NCBI GenBank assembly: GCA_045645485.1 | Contig: JAZRIX010000065.1 | Coordinates: 1 to 14,546 of the forward strand | Reading direction: 5' to 3' | Length of the DNA stretch: 14,546 bases | Source: SIG440 sp045645485 | GTDB lineage: Bacteria > Bacillota > Clostridia > Monoglobales > Monoglobaceae | Part shown: piece by piece, positions 7,290 to 12,999 of the stretch | How positions within the stretch are numbered: position 1 is the stretch's first letter | How the letters are laid out: every line of letters begins with the position of its first letter | The notes under the pieces: generated by a model | Told to the model about the DNA's origin: nothing | What the model saw: only the letters and a program-made list of their open reading frames with translations | The model's database searches: none | Position numbers and translations under genes: made by a program

Positions 7290-7318
7290 ATTTTAGAATA
7301 GATACAGTTGTTTGTCAA
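7290..7318 (-). promoter_or_regulatory. Sigma-A promoter of the SGNH-type hydrolase gene
   Basis: On the minus strand TTGACA (7318-7313), a 17-base spacer and TAAAAT (7295-7290) give a near-consensus promoter whose transcript would start about 18-20 bases before the start codon. It lies between the AraC remnant's stop codon and the hydrolase. Confidence 0.7.
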
Positions 7319-7359
7319 GAACTTTGGTAAAAAATTCGGCTTTCTTAAGTATTTTTTTG

Positions 7360-7747
7360 TTACATTTGAGCTTTCCTGCGATATTCAAAGGGTGAAATGT
7401 TAAACATTTTTTTAAAATACTTGGTGAAGTATGAGGGGGTGTCGAAATCGCATAGCTGTGCAACGTATTGTATCGAATAATCGGTCTGTGCAAGAAGACT
7501 TTGTGCGTGCAGCAATCTTGTTTTGATAATATGTCGATTTGGTGTGATTACAAGCTCTTTCTTGAAAAGACGTATAAGATAATTTTCGTTTATTGAAAGC
7601 TTTAATGCAATATCCTCTATTTTTATCGGCTGGCGTAATTCAGGGTTATGTACCTGCAGGCAATTGGAATATATGGATTTCCTTTGACACTATTTCTGAG
7701 TATTCTTTGGTTATGTCTGGAAGAGTCTGCAAGTATAAAAAATAAAG
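7360..7747 (-). pseudogene. AraC family transcriptional regulator remnant (HTH domain)
   Basis: The minus strand carries an in-frame stretch ending at TAA 7362-7360 that encodes a complete AraC-type double HTH: IKIEDIALKLSINENYLIRL, KELVITPNRHIIKTRLLHA, VAQLCDFDTPSYFTKYFKKM and FNISPFEYRR. These are the two recognition-helix regions and the C-terminal signature. The frame is blocked by TAG at 7692-7690 and has no start codon before the domain. Just upstream in a shifted frame the sequence YLQTLPDITKEYSEIVSKE looks like the usual linker, so a one-base frameshift near 7675-7685 is likely. The N-terminal sensory domain is missing: sequence beyond about 7748 belongs to a GH2 remnant on the other strand. 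AraC regulators often control adjacent glycosidase genes. Confidence 0.8.
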
Positions 7748-7750
7748 GCG

Positions 7751-8092
7751 TTGGAAGATAAAAAGTTTATGCTTAATTCAAAGTGCGTTTTTCAACGACT
7801 TGTTATGGAACAGGTTTTTTACCCCGACGGAATATATACAGCAAAAGCGGATAATGAATTAAAAAAAGAAATACAACTTTCAATGGATGCAGGCTTTAAC
7901 GGTGCAAGACTTGAGGGGAATATCCAAAAGTACAGCGGACAGCCTGTGCTTATATGTAAATGCGGAGGTTTTATATGTGGAACAGGAGAAAAACGGTTTT
8001 TATACATACTACCGAATCTCAAATTTGATATATTGAGAATAAAGAGAGTAAACGAACAAGTTGATGAAATTAAAAAAACCGAAATATTTTAA
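7751..8092 (+). pseudogene. GH2 family glycoside hydrolase remnant with internal deletions
   Basis: A single open frame of 113 codons strings together three separate parts of a beta-galactosidase/beta-glucuronidase-like GH2 protein. Residues 1-53 (DKKFMLN...VFQRLVMEQVFYPDGIYT...LSMDAGFNGARL) match the start of the catalytic barrel. Residues about 57-72 (YSGQPVLICKCGGF) match the late barrel motif usually written QPxxISEYGG, here with Ser-Glu replaced by Cys-Lys. Residues about 87-104 (PNLKFDILRIKRVNEQ) match the C-terminal PKFDMERIRxIN segment. The middle of the barrel with the catalytic glutamates is absent. No ribosome site precedes the TTG at 7751, and an in-frame stop lies at 7736-7738. 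The match is to the family pattern from memory. Confidence 0.72.
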
Positions 8093-8264
8093 AACATACT
8101 ATTTTTGTGTAGAGTTGCGTTGTTGAACAATACAAGACAAAAAATAAAATAAGTATGCATATATATCCGTTGATTGATAAAATTTTAGATTTGTTTGAAC
8201 GGCTTGTTTGCCTAAAAAACAAATGTTAGAAAACGGATTACTGAACGGCACATAAACAGAAAAG

Positions 8265-8297
8265 AAAAACCCGCAAAGTCTTGTGACTTGCGGGTTT
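8265..8297 (-). terminator. Terminator of tRNA-Lys(CTT)
   Basis: On the minus strand AAAACCCGCAA-GTC pairs with GAC-TTTGCGGGTTTT, with one bulged base, and is followed by a T-rich run (8269-8261). It starts within a few bases of the tRNA 3' end. It resembles the terminator of the five-tRNA operon at 12905-12937. Confidence 0.8.
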
Positions 8298-8301
8298 TGT
8301 T

Positions 8302-8377
8302 TGGTACACCTTCAGGGACTCGAACCCTGGACACCCTGATTAAGAGTCAGGTGCTCTACCAGCTGAGCTAAAGGTGC
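8302..8377 (-). tRNA. tRNA-Lys (anticodon CTT)
   Basis: The minus strand folds as a complete tRNA: acceptor GCACCTT/AAGGTGT, D-arm GCTCAGCTGGTAGAGC, anticodon stem CCTGA/TCAGG with loop CTCTTAA giving anticodon CTT, and T-arm around GGTTCGAGTCC. Discriminator A and an encoded CCA lie at 8305-8302. The first acceptor pair is G-U. It decodes AAG. It stands alone with its own promoter and terminator, away from the tRNA-Lys(TTT) of the cluster. Confidence 0.96.
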
Positions 8378-8410
8378 ATTTGAATTGCTTGTTGCCGTTG
8401 CAACTATTAG

Positions 8411-8439
8411 AGTATACACTGCTTTTTAATATTTGTCAA
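8411..8439 (-). promoter_or_regulatory. Sigma-A promoter of tRNA-Lys(CTT)
   Basis: On the minus strand TTGACA (8439-8434), 17 bases, then TATACT (8416-8411). Transcription would begin about 25-30 bases before the mature tRNA 5' end. Confidence 0.85.
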
Positions 8440-8485
8440 CCCTTTTTTTGAAAAAAATATATAAAATTTCAAATATTTTTTCTAA

Positions 8486-8514
8486 TTGACAGAAAAAGGC
8501 TATTATGTTAAAAT
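8486..8514 (+). promoter_or_regulatory. Extended -10 sigma-A promoter
   Basis: TTGACA (8486-8491), a 17-base spacer and TAAAAT (8509-8514) preceded by TG at 8506-8507. It reads into the membrane protein gene at 8541, with start AAAGGAGA (8527-8534) and ATG close behind, so the 5' leader is very short, about 20 bases. Confidence 0.78.
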
Positions 8515-8540
8515 TATAGAGAAAGAAAGGAGAGAAAAAT

Positions 8541-9158
8541 ATGCAGACATTTGGTGTTATGATGGTGATAATAGTAGTGGCGTTTTATGCGCTGCTTTTT
8601 ACGTTAGGATTGGTGCAGTATATTTTGCAAAGCTTGTCTTTTCAGTCAATCGCAAGGGCAAGGAATATTCAAAACAGCTGGCTGGCGTGGATTCCTGTTG
8701 CAAGTGATTGGGTGCTGGGAAAGATTGCAGAAAAATATGATGAAGAAAACGGGTCGGCAAGACACTGGGGAAAAACGTTATTGATTTTTGAAATAGTAAT
8801 AGTAGCGGTTTTTTGTGTTGTATACGGGTTTATGGTTTGCTTTGCCGTTGCTATGTCTATACAGACCACTATGACTAGTTCTTCTGAACCATCCGGTTTG
8901 ATGATGATTGTATTTTTGATTTCATATGTGATTCTTATTGGAACAAGCTTGCCGGCTATAGCGTTTGCAGCCTGCAAAACGGTTTGTATATACAAGCTGT
9001 TTGAGTCTATTGTTCCTGAAAAGGCGGTCAAGTATCTTGTTCTTAGTCTTATGATTCCTCTTGCAATGCCCATTTGTCTTTTTAAATGCAAAAAGAAGGC
9101 TGAAATATGCAGCGTTGAAGTAATGGAAGAGAATGCAGTTGATGTCGACATTCTGTAA
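8541..9158 (+). CDS. Conserved membrane protein of unknown function
   Basis: This 205-residue protein has about four to five hydrophobic segments (roughly 4-32, 80-108, 121-150 and 163-178). A soluble loop at 34-78 contains the pattern LQSLSFQSIARARNIQNSWLAWIPVASDWVLGKIAEKYDEENG. That loop resembles small clostridial membrane proteins with WLAWIPxG motifs, which have no assigned function. A Cys/Lys-rich stretch (CLFKCKKKAE) follows the last segment, and the tail is acidic. The start is fixed by AAAGGAGA and the promoter just upstream. The gene lies 54 bases before the ZIP transporter in the same direction. Function is not inferred. Confidence 0.82.
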   Translation: MQTFGVMMVIIVVAFYALLFTLGLVQYILQSLSFQSIARARNIQNSWLAWIPVASDWVLGKIAEKYDEENGSARHWGKTLLIFEIVIVAVFCVVYGFMVCFAVAMSIQTTMTSSSEPSGLMMIVFLISYVILIGTSLPAIAFAACKTVCIYKLFESIVPEKAVKYLVLSLMIPLAMPICLFKCKKKAEICSVEVMEENAVDVDIL

Positions 9159-9212
9159 ACCTTGGGATATATATTATTAGAAGCTTTTTGCAAATGAAAG
9201 GTGAGTGCAGCT

Positions 9213-9965
9213 ATGCGGATGATACTTATTACAGCTTTGGGGGTTGGCGGTGCTACTGTTTTTGGTGCTGTTATAGGTTTTTTGTTCAAAAACCTATCTC
9301 ACAGATTTTCGGATATTGTTTTATCTTTTGCGGCAGGAATTATGTTGGCGGCTGCAGTTTTCGGACTTATTATTCCATCTTTGGAATATGGCAGTGATTA
9401 TGGTATAGCTGTCACTGTTTCGGGAATTTTTGCGGGTGCTGTTTGTCTTAATCTTGTTGATAAACTGGTTCCTCATCTTCACAAGCTTATGGGCGGAACG
9501 GAAGAAGTCCATAATAATTCAAACCTGAATAAAGTATTGCTGTTTGTTCTTGCTATTGCCATTCACAATCTGCCTGAAGGTATTGCTGCTGGTGTAGGCT
9601 TTGGTTCGGGAAATACCTCCAGAGCTTTGCTGATTGCAGGAGGTATTGCACTTCAGAATATACCTGAGGGCATGGTGATTATTTCACCTATGCTACTGGC
9701 AGGAGTATCTCCCAAGAAGACATTTATTTGTGCAATGCTTACGGGGCTGGTAGAGGTTGCCGGAACCTTCATCGGGTATTTTGCAGTAAATATTGCGTCG
9801 GTTATTCTGCCATTTGCTCTTGCTTTTGCGGGAGGAACTATGATTTATGTTGTCAGTGATGAAATGATTCCCGAAACTCATGCTCACGGAAGCGAAAGAG
9901 GAGCTACCTATGCTTTGATTGTGGGCTTTTGTATAATGCTTGTTTCTGATGTATTATTGGGATAG
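9213..9965 (+). CDS. ZIP family divalent metal transporter
   Basis: This 250-residue inner-membrane protein of the ZIP/ZupT family would import zinc or another divalent metal. It has eight hydrophobic segments. Metal-site motifs HNLPEG (118-123) and QNIPEG (148-153) lie in the TM4 and TM5 positions, where ZIP proteins place their binuclear site. A short His/Glu loop DEMIPETHAHG (216-226) follows TM7. ATG 9213 is preferred because AAAGGTGAG (9197-9205) is correctly spaced; a GTG at 9201 would lie inside that site. No metal-regulator operator is obvious in the 54-base gap upstream. Probably transcribed with the gene at 8541. Intact. Confidence 0.92.
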   Translation: MRMILITALGVGGATVFGAVIGFLFKNLSHRFSDIVLSFAAGIMLAAAVFGLIIPSLEYGSDYGIAVTVSGIFAGAVCLNLVDKLVPHLHKLMGGTEEVHNNSNLNKVLLFVLAIAIHNLPEGIAAGVGFGSGNTSRALLIAGGIALQNIPEGMVIISPMLLAGVSPKKTFICAMLTGLVEVAGTFIGYFAVNIASVILPFALAFAGGTMIYVVSDEMIPETHAHGSERGATYALIVGFCIMLVSDVLLG

Positions 9966-9989
9966 AAAGGAAAAAATTATGAATGAAAT

Positions 9990-10136
9990 ATGGATACCGA
10001 TATTATTGCAGGGGTAGAATCACATGTTGATACAGTTTTTGTTATCAGCAGACTAATCTCATGTGAGGATATCGACAAATTCCCCTACTGTCCGAAGCAC
10101 ATTCTTGACGGAGTCGGGGATATTGTGAAAGGCTGA
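9990..10136 (+). CDS. Small ORF of unknown function, possibly a frameshifted gene
   Basis: A 48-codon frame reads MDTDIIAGVESHVDTVFVIS, then RLISCEDIDKFPYCPKHILD and a short tail, stopping 5 bases before the DNA glycosylase start. It has mixed, protein-like composition but no ribosome site at its ATG. The good site (AAAGG, 9966-9970) serves ATG 9979, whose frame reads MNEIWIPILLQG and stops at 10017. The two frames overlap, so a one-base change could join them into one gene of about 52 codons. I do not recognise a family. Confidence 0.35.
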   Translation: MDTDIIAGVESHVDTVFVISRLISCEDIDKFPYCPKHILDGVGDIVKG

Positions 10137-10141
10137 TTCAT

Positions 10142-10621
10142 ATGATAAAACATCCCATTCCGCCCGTATTTGATGAAAAATCCCGTATATTGATTCTGGG
10201 GAGCTTTCCATCAGTGAAGTCAAGAGAACAGTTGTTTTTTTACGGACATCCGAAAAATCGTTTCTGGAAGGTTGTTGCAACAATATTTGAAAAAAATGTG
10301 CCAGTAACTGTGGAGGAAAAGAAAGCATTTCTGTTAGAAAACAAAATTGCTGTATGGGATGTTATTGCATGCTGTGATATAGAGGGCAGCTCTGACAGTT
10401 CCATTAAAAATGTTGTTCCCAATGATATAGGAATAATTCTGGATAAAGCGGATATAAAAGAAATTTTTGTGAACGGAAAGACGGCGGAACGGTATTACAA
10501 CCGTTATTTGTTGAGAAAAAACGGAAGACCTGCCGTATGTCTGCCTTCGTCCTCGCCTGCAAATGCGGGCTGGTCAACTGAAAAGCTTGTTGAAGCGTGG
10601 AAGATTATAAGAAAAAAGTAA
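10142..10621 (+). CDS. DNA-deoxyinosine (hypoxanthine) glycosylase, UDG superfamily
   Basis: This 159-residue cytoplasmic base-excision repair enzyme is of the hypoxanthine-DNA glycosylase branch of the uracil-DNA glycosylase superfamily. It removes deaminated adenine (hypoxanthine) and possibly other deaminated bases. Motif I is ILILGSFPS (16-24). FFYGHPKNRFW (32-42) and WDVIACCDIEGSSDSSI (72-88) are characteristic of the branch, and motif II is LPSSSPANA (134-142). Length is typical. The ribosome site is weak (GAAAGG, 10127-10132), and the start lies 5 bases after the preceding small ORF's stop, suggesting coupled translation. No terminator is seen between it and the trpB promoter. Confidence 0.88.
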   Translation: MIKHPIPPVFDEKSRILILGSFPSVKSREQLFFYGHPKNRFWKVVATIFEKNVPVTVEEKKAFLLENKIAVWDVIACCDIEGSSDSSIKNVVPNDIGIILDKADIKEIFVNGKTAERYYNRYLLRKNGRPAVCLPSSSPANAGWSTEKLVEAWKIIRKK

Positions 10622-10648
10622 GCAGAGAAAAGTTTTTTTGAAAATTTG

Positions 10649-10677
10649 TAGACTTTTTGACGGGGTTATGATATAAT
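10649..10677 (+). promoter_or_regulatory. Promoter of the trpB leader transcript
   Basis: TAGACT (10649-10654), 17 bases, then a perfect TATAAT (10672-10677) preceded by TG (10669-10670), making an extended -10 promoter that tolerates the weak -35. Transcription would begin near 10684, about 26 bases before the leader peptide start. Confidence 0.7.
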
Positions 10678-10709
10678 TCATCTTATATTTATAAAGAGGA
10701 GTGACAAAA

Positions 10710-10766
10710 ATGACTTTTTTGAAAGAATATATTGCAAATCAATCAGGAGGCAACATCTGGGCGTAA
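10710..10766 (+). CDS. Tryptophan leader peptide (18 residues)
   Basis: ATG 10710 with AGAGGAGTG (10694-10702) 7 bases upstream encodes MTFLKEYIANQSGGNIWA and stops at TAA 10764-10766. The only Trp codon (TGG 10758-10760) is the penultimate codon. It lies between an extended -10 promoter and a tryptophan synthase gene, and its last four codons form the 5' arm of a terminator hairpin. This is the arrangement expected of a regulatory leader peptide. That it controls trpB by Trp availability is inference from position and the Trp codon. Confidence 0.72.
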   Translation: MTFLKEYIANQSGGNIWA

Positions 10767-10782
10767 GCCCGTTATGTTTTTT
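10752..10782 (+). terminator. Candidate attenuator terminator overlapping the leader peptide end
   Basis: GGGC (10759-10762) pairs with GCCC (10767-10770) across a GTAA tetraloop (GNRA type) that contains most of the stop codon. AACAT (10752-10756) pairs with ATGTT (10774-10778) across a small internal loop, and six T residues follow (10777-10782). A ribosome paused at the Trp or stop codon would physically cover the 5' arm and prevent termination; release at the stop would allow it. A second small hairpin, GCAGTT/AACTGC (10784-10800), follows without a clear T-run. Confidence 0.68.
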
Positions 10783-10846
10783 GGCAGTTAATTGAACTGC
10801 AGGGATTTGATTTTTAATATATTTTTTGAAAAAGGAGATTTTTATT

Positions 10847-12088
10847 ATGAATAAATATAGAGATTTTGATAACTATTTGAAAGAGTATCCTACAATAGAC
10901 GGATATTTTGGTGAATATGGCGGTTCATATCAGGCGGAGGAGCTTGTTGAGGCTTTCAAGGAGGCAGATGATGCTTATGAGGCAATTTGTCATTCGGCAC
11001 AGTTTATTAACGAGCTTCGCAGAATAAGAAAGGAATTCCAAGGCAGACCAACGCCCATTACTCACTGCGAAAGACTTTCCAAGATTTTTGGCAACTGTCA
11101 GATTTATCTGAAGCGTGAAGATCTTAACCACACAGGTGCTCACAAACTGAATCACTGTATGGGAGAAGGACTTCTTGCAAAGTTTATGGGCAAGAAGAAA
11201 ATAATTGCAGAGACGGGTGCAGGACAGCACGGTGTTGCTATCGCTACTGCTGCTGCTTATTTCGGTATGGAATGTGACGTTTATATGGGCGAAGTGGACA
11301 TCGCAAAGCAGCATCCAAATGTAATAAGAATGAAAATGCTTGGTGCAAACGTTGTTCCTGTCACGAAAGGACTAAAAACGTTGAAGGAAGCCTGCGATGG
11401 GGCTTTTGAAGCTTATCTCAATGAATACAAGGATGCGATTTATTGTATCGGCACAGCGGCAGGTCCTCATCCATTTCCCAAAATGGTGCGTGATTTCCAG
11501 TCTGTTATAGGAATAGAGGCAAGAGAACAGTTTCTTGAAATGACGGGAATTATGCCTGATGCAATTACTGCATGCGTTGGCGGCGGTTCAAATTCTTTGG
11601 GTATGTTCACACCATTCCTTGCTGACCCTGTCGAGATATACGGGGTTGAGCCTTTGGGAAGAGGTTCAAACGTAGGTGATCATGCGGCAACAATGGCATA
11701 TGGAACAAAGGGTATTATCCATGGCTATTCAAGCTATGTTCTTCAGGATGAGAACGGTGAACCCCTTCCTGTTTATTCTATTGCCAGCGGTCTGGATTAT
11801 CCGGGTGTGGGTCCCGAACATGCGTTCTTGCGTGATATGAACAGAATTCATTATGAAACTGTATCCGATGAAGAAGCTATGGAAGCGTTCTTTCTGCTGT
11901 CCAGATATGAGGGTATTATTCCGGCAATTGAAAGTGCTCATGCTGTTGCCTATGCAATTCGGTATGCAAAAGAGCACAAATCCGGTTCAATTCTTGCTTG
12001 TCTTTCGGGTCGCGGTGATAAAGATATAGATTATGTTTATGAAAAGTATGGCTGCGGTGAACAGTTCAAACTTGATTATGATATTTAA
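10847..12088 (+). CDS. trpB: Tryptophan synthase beta chain (stand-alone)
   Basis: This 413-residue PLP enzyme makes L-tryptophan from indole and L-serine. Seen motifs are the PLP lysine Lys100 in GAHKLNH, catalytic Glu122 in AETGAGQHG, GTAAGPHPFP (202-211), the phosphate-binding GGGSN (245-249), SGLDYPGVGPEHA (314-326) and SGRGDKD (387-393). The Lys-to-Glu distance of 22 matches the family. ATG 10847 is used because AAAGGAG (10831-10837) lies 9 bases upstream; an upstream in-frame ATG lies before this site. No trpA or other trp gene is in the window and a terminator follows directly, so this copy is monocistronic. It may serve indole salvage or pair with a distant TrpA. Expression is probably set by the leader attenuator upstream. 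Confidence 0.93.
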   Translation: MNKYRDFDNYLKEYPTIDGYFGEYGGSYQAEELVEAFKEADDAYEAICHSAQFINELRRIRKEFQGRPTPITHCERLSKIFGNCQIYLKREDLNHTGAHKLNHCMGEGLLAKFMGKKKIIAETGAGQHGVAIATAAAYFGMECDVYMGEVDIAKQHPNVIRMKMLGANVVPVTKGLKTLKEACDGAFEAYLNEYKDAIYCIGTAAGPHPFPKMVRDFQSVIGIEAREQFLEMTGIMPDAITACVGGGSNSLGMFTPFLADPVEIYGVEPLGRGSNVGDHAATMAYGTKGIIHGYSSYVLQDENGEPLPVYSIASGLDYPGVGPEHAFLRDMNRIHYETVSDEEAMEAFFLLSRYEGIIPAIESAHAVAYAIRYAKEHKSGSILACLSGRGDKDIDYVYEKYGCGEQFKLDYDI

Positions 12089-12101
12089 AAGGTATAAGTT
12101 G

Positions 12102-12134
12102 TCAACGGGTATTTTTTGGATACCCGTTGATTTT
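12102..12134 (+). terminator. Intrinsic terminator of trpB
   Basis: TCAACGGGTAT (12102-12112) pairs with ATACCCGTTGA (12120-12130), an 11-bp perfect stem with a 7-base loop, followed by TTTT. It begins 13 bases after the trpB stop. Confidence 0.9.
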
Positions 12135-12153
12135 ATAAAAAGGTGGAATTTGA

Positions 12154-12252
12154 AATAAAGGCGTTTCTTTAACCGTAAAATTTGAAACCAACTGGATGTT
12201 TCCTGAGGAAACAATAGAGTATGGACTTATTGATAATATTATTCAGGATTGA
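12154..12252 (+). pseudogene. Possible ClpP-like C-terminal remnant
   Basis: A short open stretch between TGA 12151-12153 and TGA 12250-12252 reads ...VKFETNWMFPEETIEYGLIDNIIQD. The ending resembles the C-terminus of ClpP-type proteases (pattern MSxEEAxEYGLIDxII). No ribosome site or suitable start precedes it, and the rest of the protease fold is absent. If real, it is the last trace of a deleted gene. The stretch is short, so confidence is low. Confidence 0.35.
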
Positions 12253-12357
12253 TGATTTGTCTCTCTTTGTTTTTTGCAGGGGGAGGTTTTGATTTGAATT
12301 AAAACGGTAATAATATAAAACAATTAATAAAAAAATAAAAAAAATTCAAAAAAAGTA

Positions 12358-12386
12358 TTGACAAAGAGGGCGGTTGCTGTTATAAT
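12358..12386 (+). promoter_or_regulatory. Consensus sigma-A promoter of the tRNA operon
   Basis: TTGACA (12358-12363), exactly 17 bases, TATAAT (12381-12386), identical to the consensus at both hexamers, with an A-rich tract upstream (12320-12355) that may act as an UP element. The first tRNA begins 38 bases after the -10. Confidence 0.95.
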
Positions 12387-12423
12387 AATCCAGTCGGTCG
12401 GAATGATTTGGCAAACATCATAT

Positions 12424-12497
12424 GCGGGTGTAGTTCAATGGTAGAATCTCAGCCTTCCAAGCTGATTGCGTGGGTTCGATTCCCATCACCCGCTCCA
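12424..12497 (+). tRNA. tRNA-Gly (anticodon TCC)
   Basis: Acceptor GCGGGTG pairs with CACCCGC with one G-U-free stem; the anticodon stem TCAGC/GCTGA carries loop CTTCCAA with anticodon TCC. The T-arm is GTGGG/CCCAT-like with TTCGATT, the discriminator is T and CCA is encoded. First gene of the five-tRNA operon. Confidence 0.96.
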
Positions 12498-12506
12498 GCA
12501 AGATAT

Positions 12507-12583
12507 GCGCCTGTAGCTCAGCTGGATAGAGCAATTGCCTTCTAAGCAATGGGCCAGGAGTTCGAGTCTCTTCAGGCGCGCCA
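12507..12583 (+). tRNA. tRNA-Arg (anticodon TCT)
   Basis: Acceptor GCGCCTG/CAGGCGC, D-arm GCTCAGCTGGATAGAGC, anticodon stem ATTGC/GCAAT with loop CTTCTAA (anticodon TCT), T-loop TTCGAGT, discriminator G and encoded CCA. It decodes AGA/AGG and lies 9 bases after tRNA-Gly. Confidence 0.96.
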
Positions 12584-12599
12584 CTTGCTTTTTTTATGT

Positions 12600-12677
<78 letters not shown>

Positions 12678-12726
12678 CCAGTTTTTTTAGGTTGGCAAAG
12701 GATGGAAATGGCAAAGGCGTAGATAT

Positions 12727-12803
12727 TGGGCTGTAGCCAAGTCGGTAAGGCACCAGACTTTGACTCTGGCATTTCGTAGGTTCGAGTCCTGCCAGCCCAG
12801 CCA
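12727..12803 (+). tRNA. tRNA-Gln (anticodon TTG)
   Basis: Acceptor TGGGCTG/CAGCCCA is fully paired. The anticodon stem CCAGA/TCTGG has loop CTTTGAC with anticodon TTG, followed by T-loop TTCGAGT, discriminator G and encoded CCA. A U1-A72 first pair is typical of bacterial tRNA-Gln. Confidence 0.96.
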
Positions 12804-12823
12804 AATTTTTTTAAACTTAATAT

Positions 12824-12899
12824 GGTGCATTAGCTCAGTTGGCAGAGCACTTGACTTTTAATCAAGGTGTCCCGCGTTCGAATCGCGGATGGATCACCA
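12824..12899 (+). tRNA. tRNA-Lys (anticodon TTT), acceptor-stem mismatch
   Basis: D-arm GCTCAGTTGGCAGAGC, anticodon stem CTTGA/TCAAG with loop CTTTTAA (anticodon TTT), T-arm CCGCG/CGCGG with TTCGAAT, discriminator A and encoded CCA. The acceptor GGTGCAT against ATGGATC has a G-U at pair 2-71 and a G-G mismatch at pair 4-69, unlike the other tRNAs here. The gene is last in the operon and is the nearest tRNA to the tyrosine integrase, so its 3' end may be an attachment site supplied by the element. Confidence 0.92.
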
Positions 12900-12904
12900 A
12901 ACGG

Positions 12905-12937
12905 AAACCCGCAAGGCGTAAGGCTTTGCGGGTTTTT
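12905..12937 (+). terminator. Terminator of the tRNA operon
   Basis: AAACCCGCAA (12905-12914) pairs with TTGCGGGTTT (12926-12935) and a T-run continues to 12937. It starts 5 bases after the tRNA-Lys CCA. It is similar in sequence to the terminator of tRNA-Lys(CTT) at 8265-8297. Confidence 0.9.
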
Positions 12938-12999
12938 ATTTTTTTGATTTTAGGTGTTAGTTTTTGCGAAATTGAGCAGCTTATTGCACAAATTATTTT

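Noticed and set aside
7293..7493. A 66-codon minus-strand frame before the SGNH-type hydrolase.
   Set aside because: It overlaps the AraC HTH remnant in a different frame; the HTH frame carries the recognisable domain, so this one is spurious.
8093..8260. The AT-rich stretch between the GH2 remnant and the tRNA-Lys terminator.
   Set aside because: I looked for a small RNA, a promoter or repeats and saw nothing that stands out.
8669..9289. A 206-codon minus-strand frame opposite the membrane protein and the ZIP gene start.
   Set aside because: It lies antisense to two supported genes, has no ribosome site, and does not resemble a protein family; it is a shadow of plus-strand codon use.
10925..11314. 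A 129-codon minus-strand frame within trpB.
   Set aside because: It is antisense to conserved TrpB motifs, including the PLP lysine and catalytic Glu region, with no independent support.
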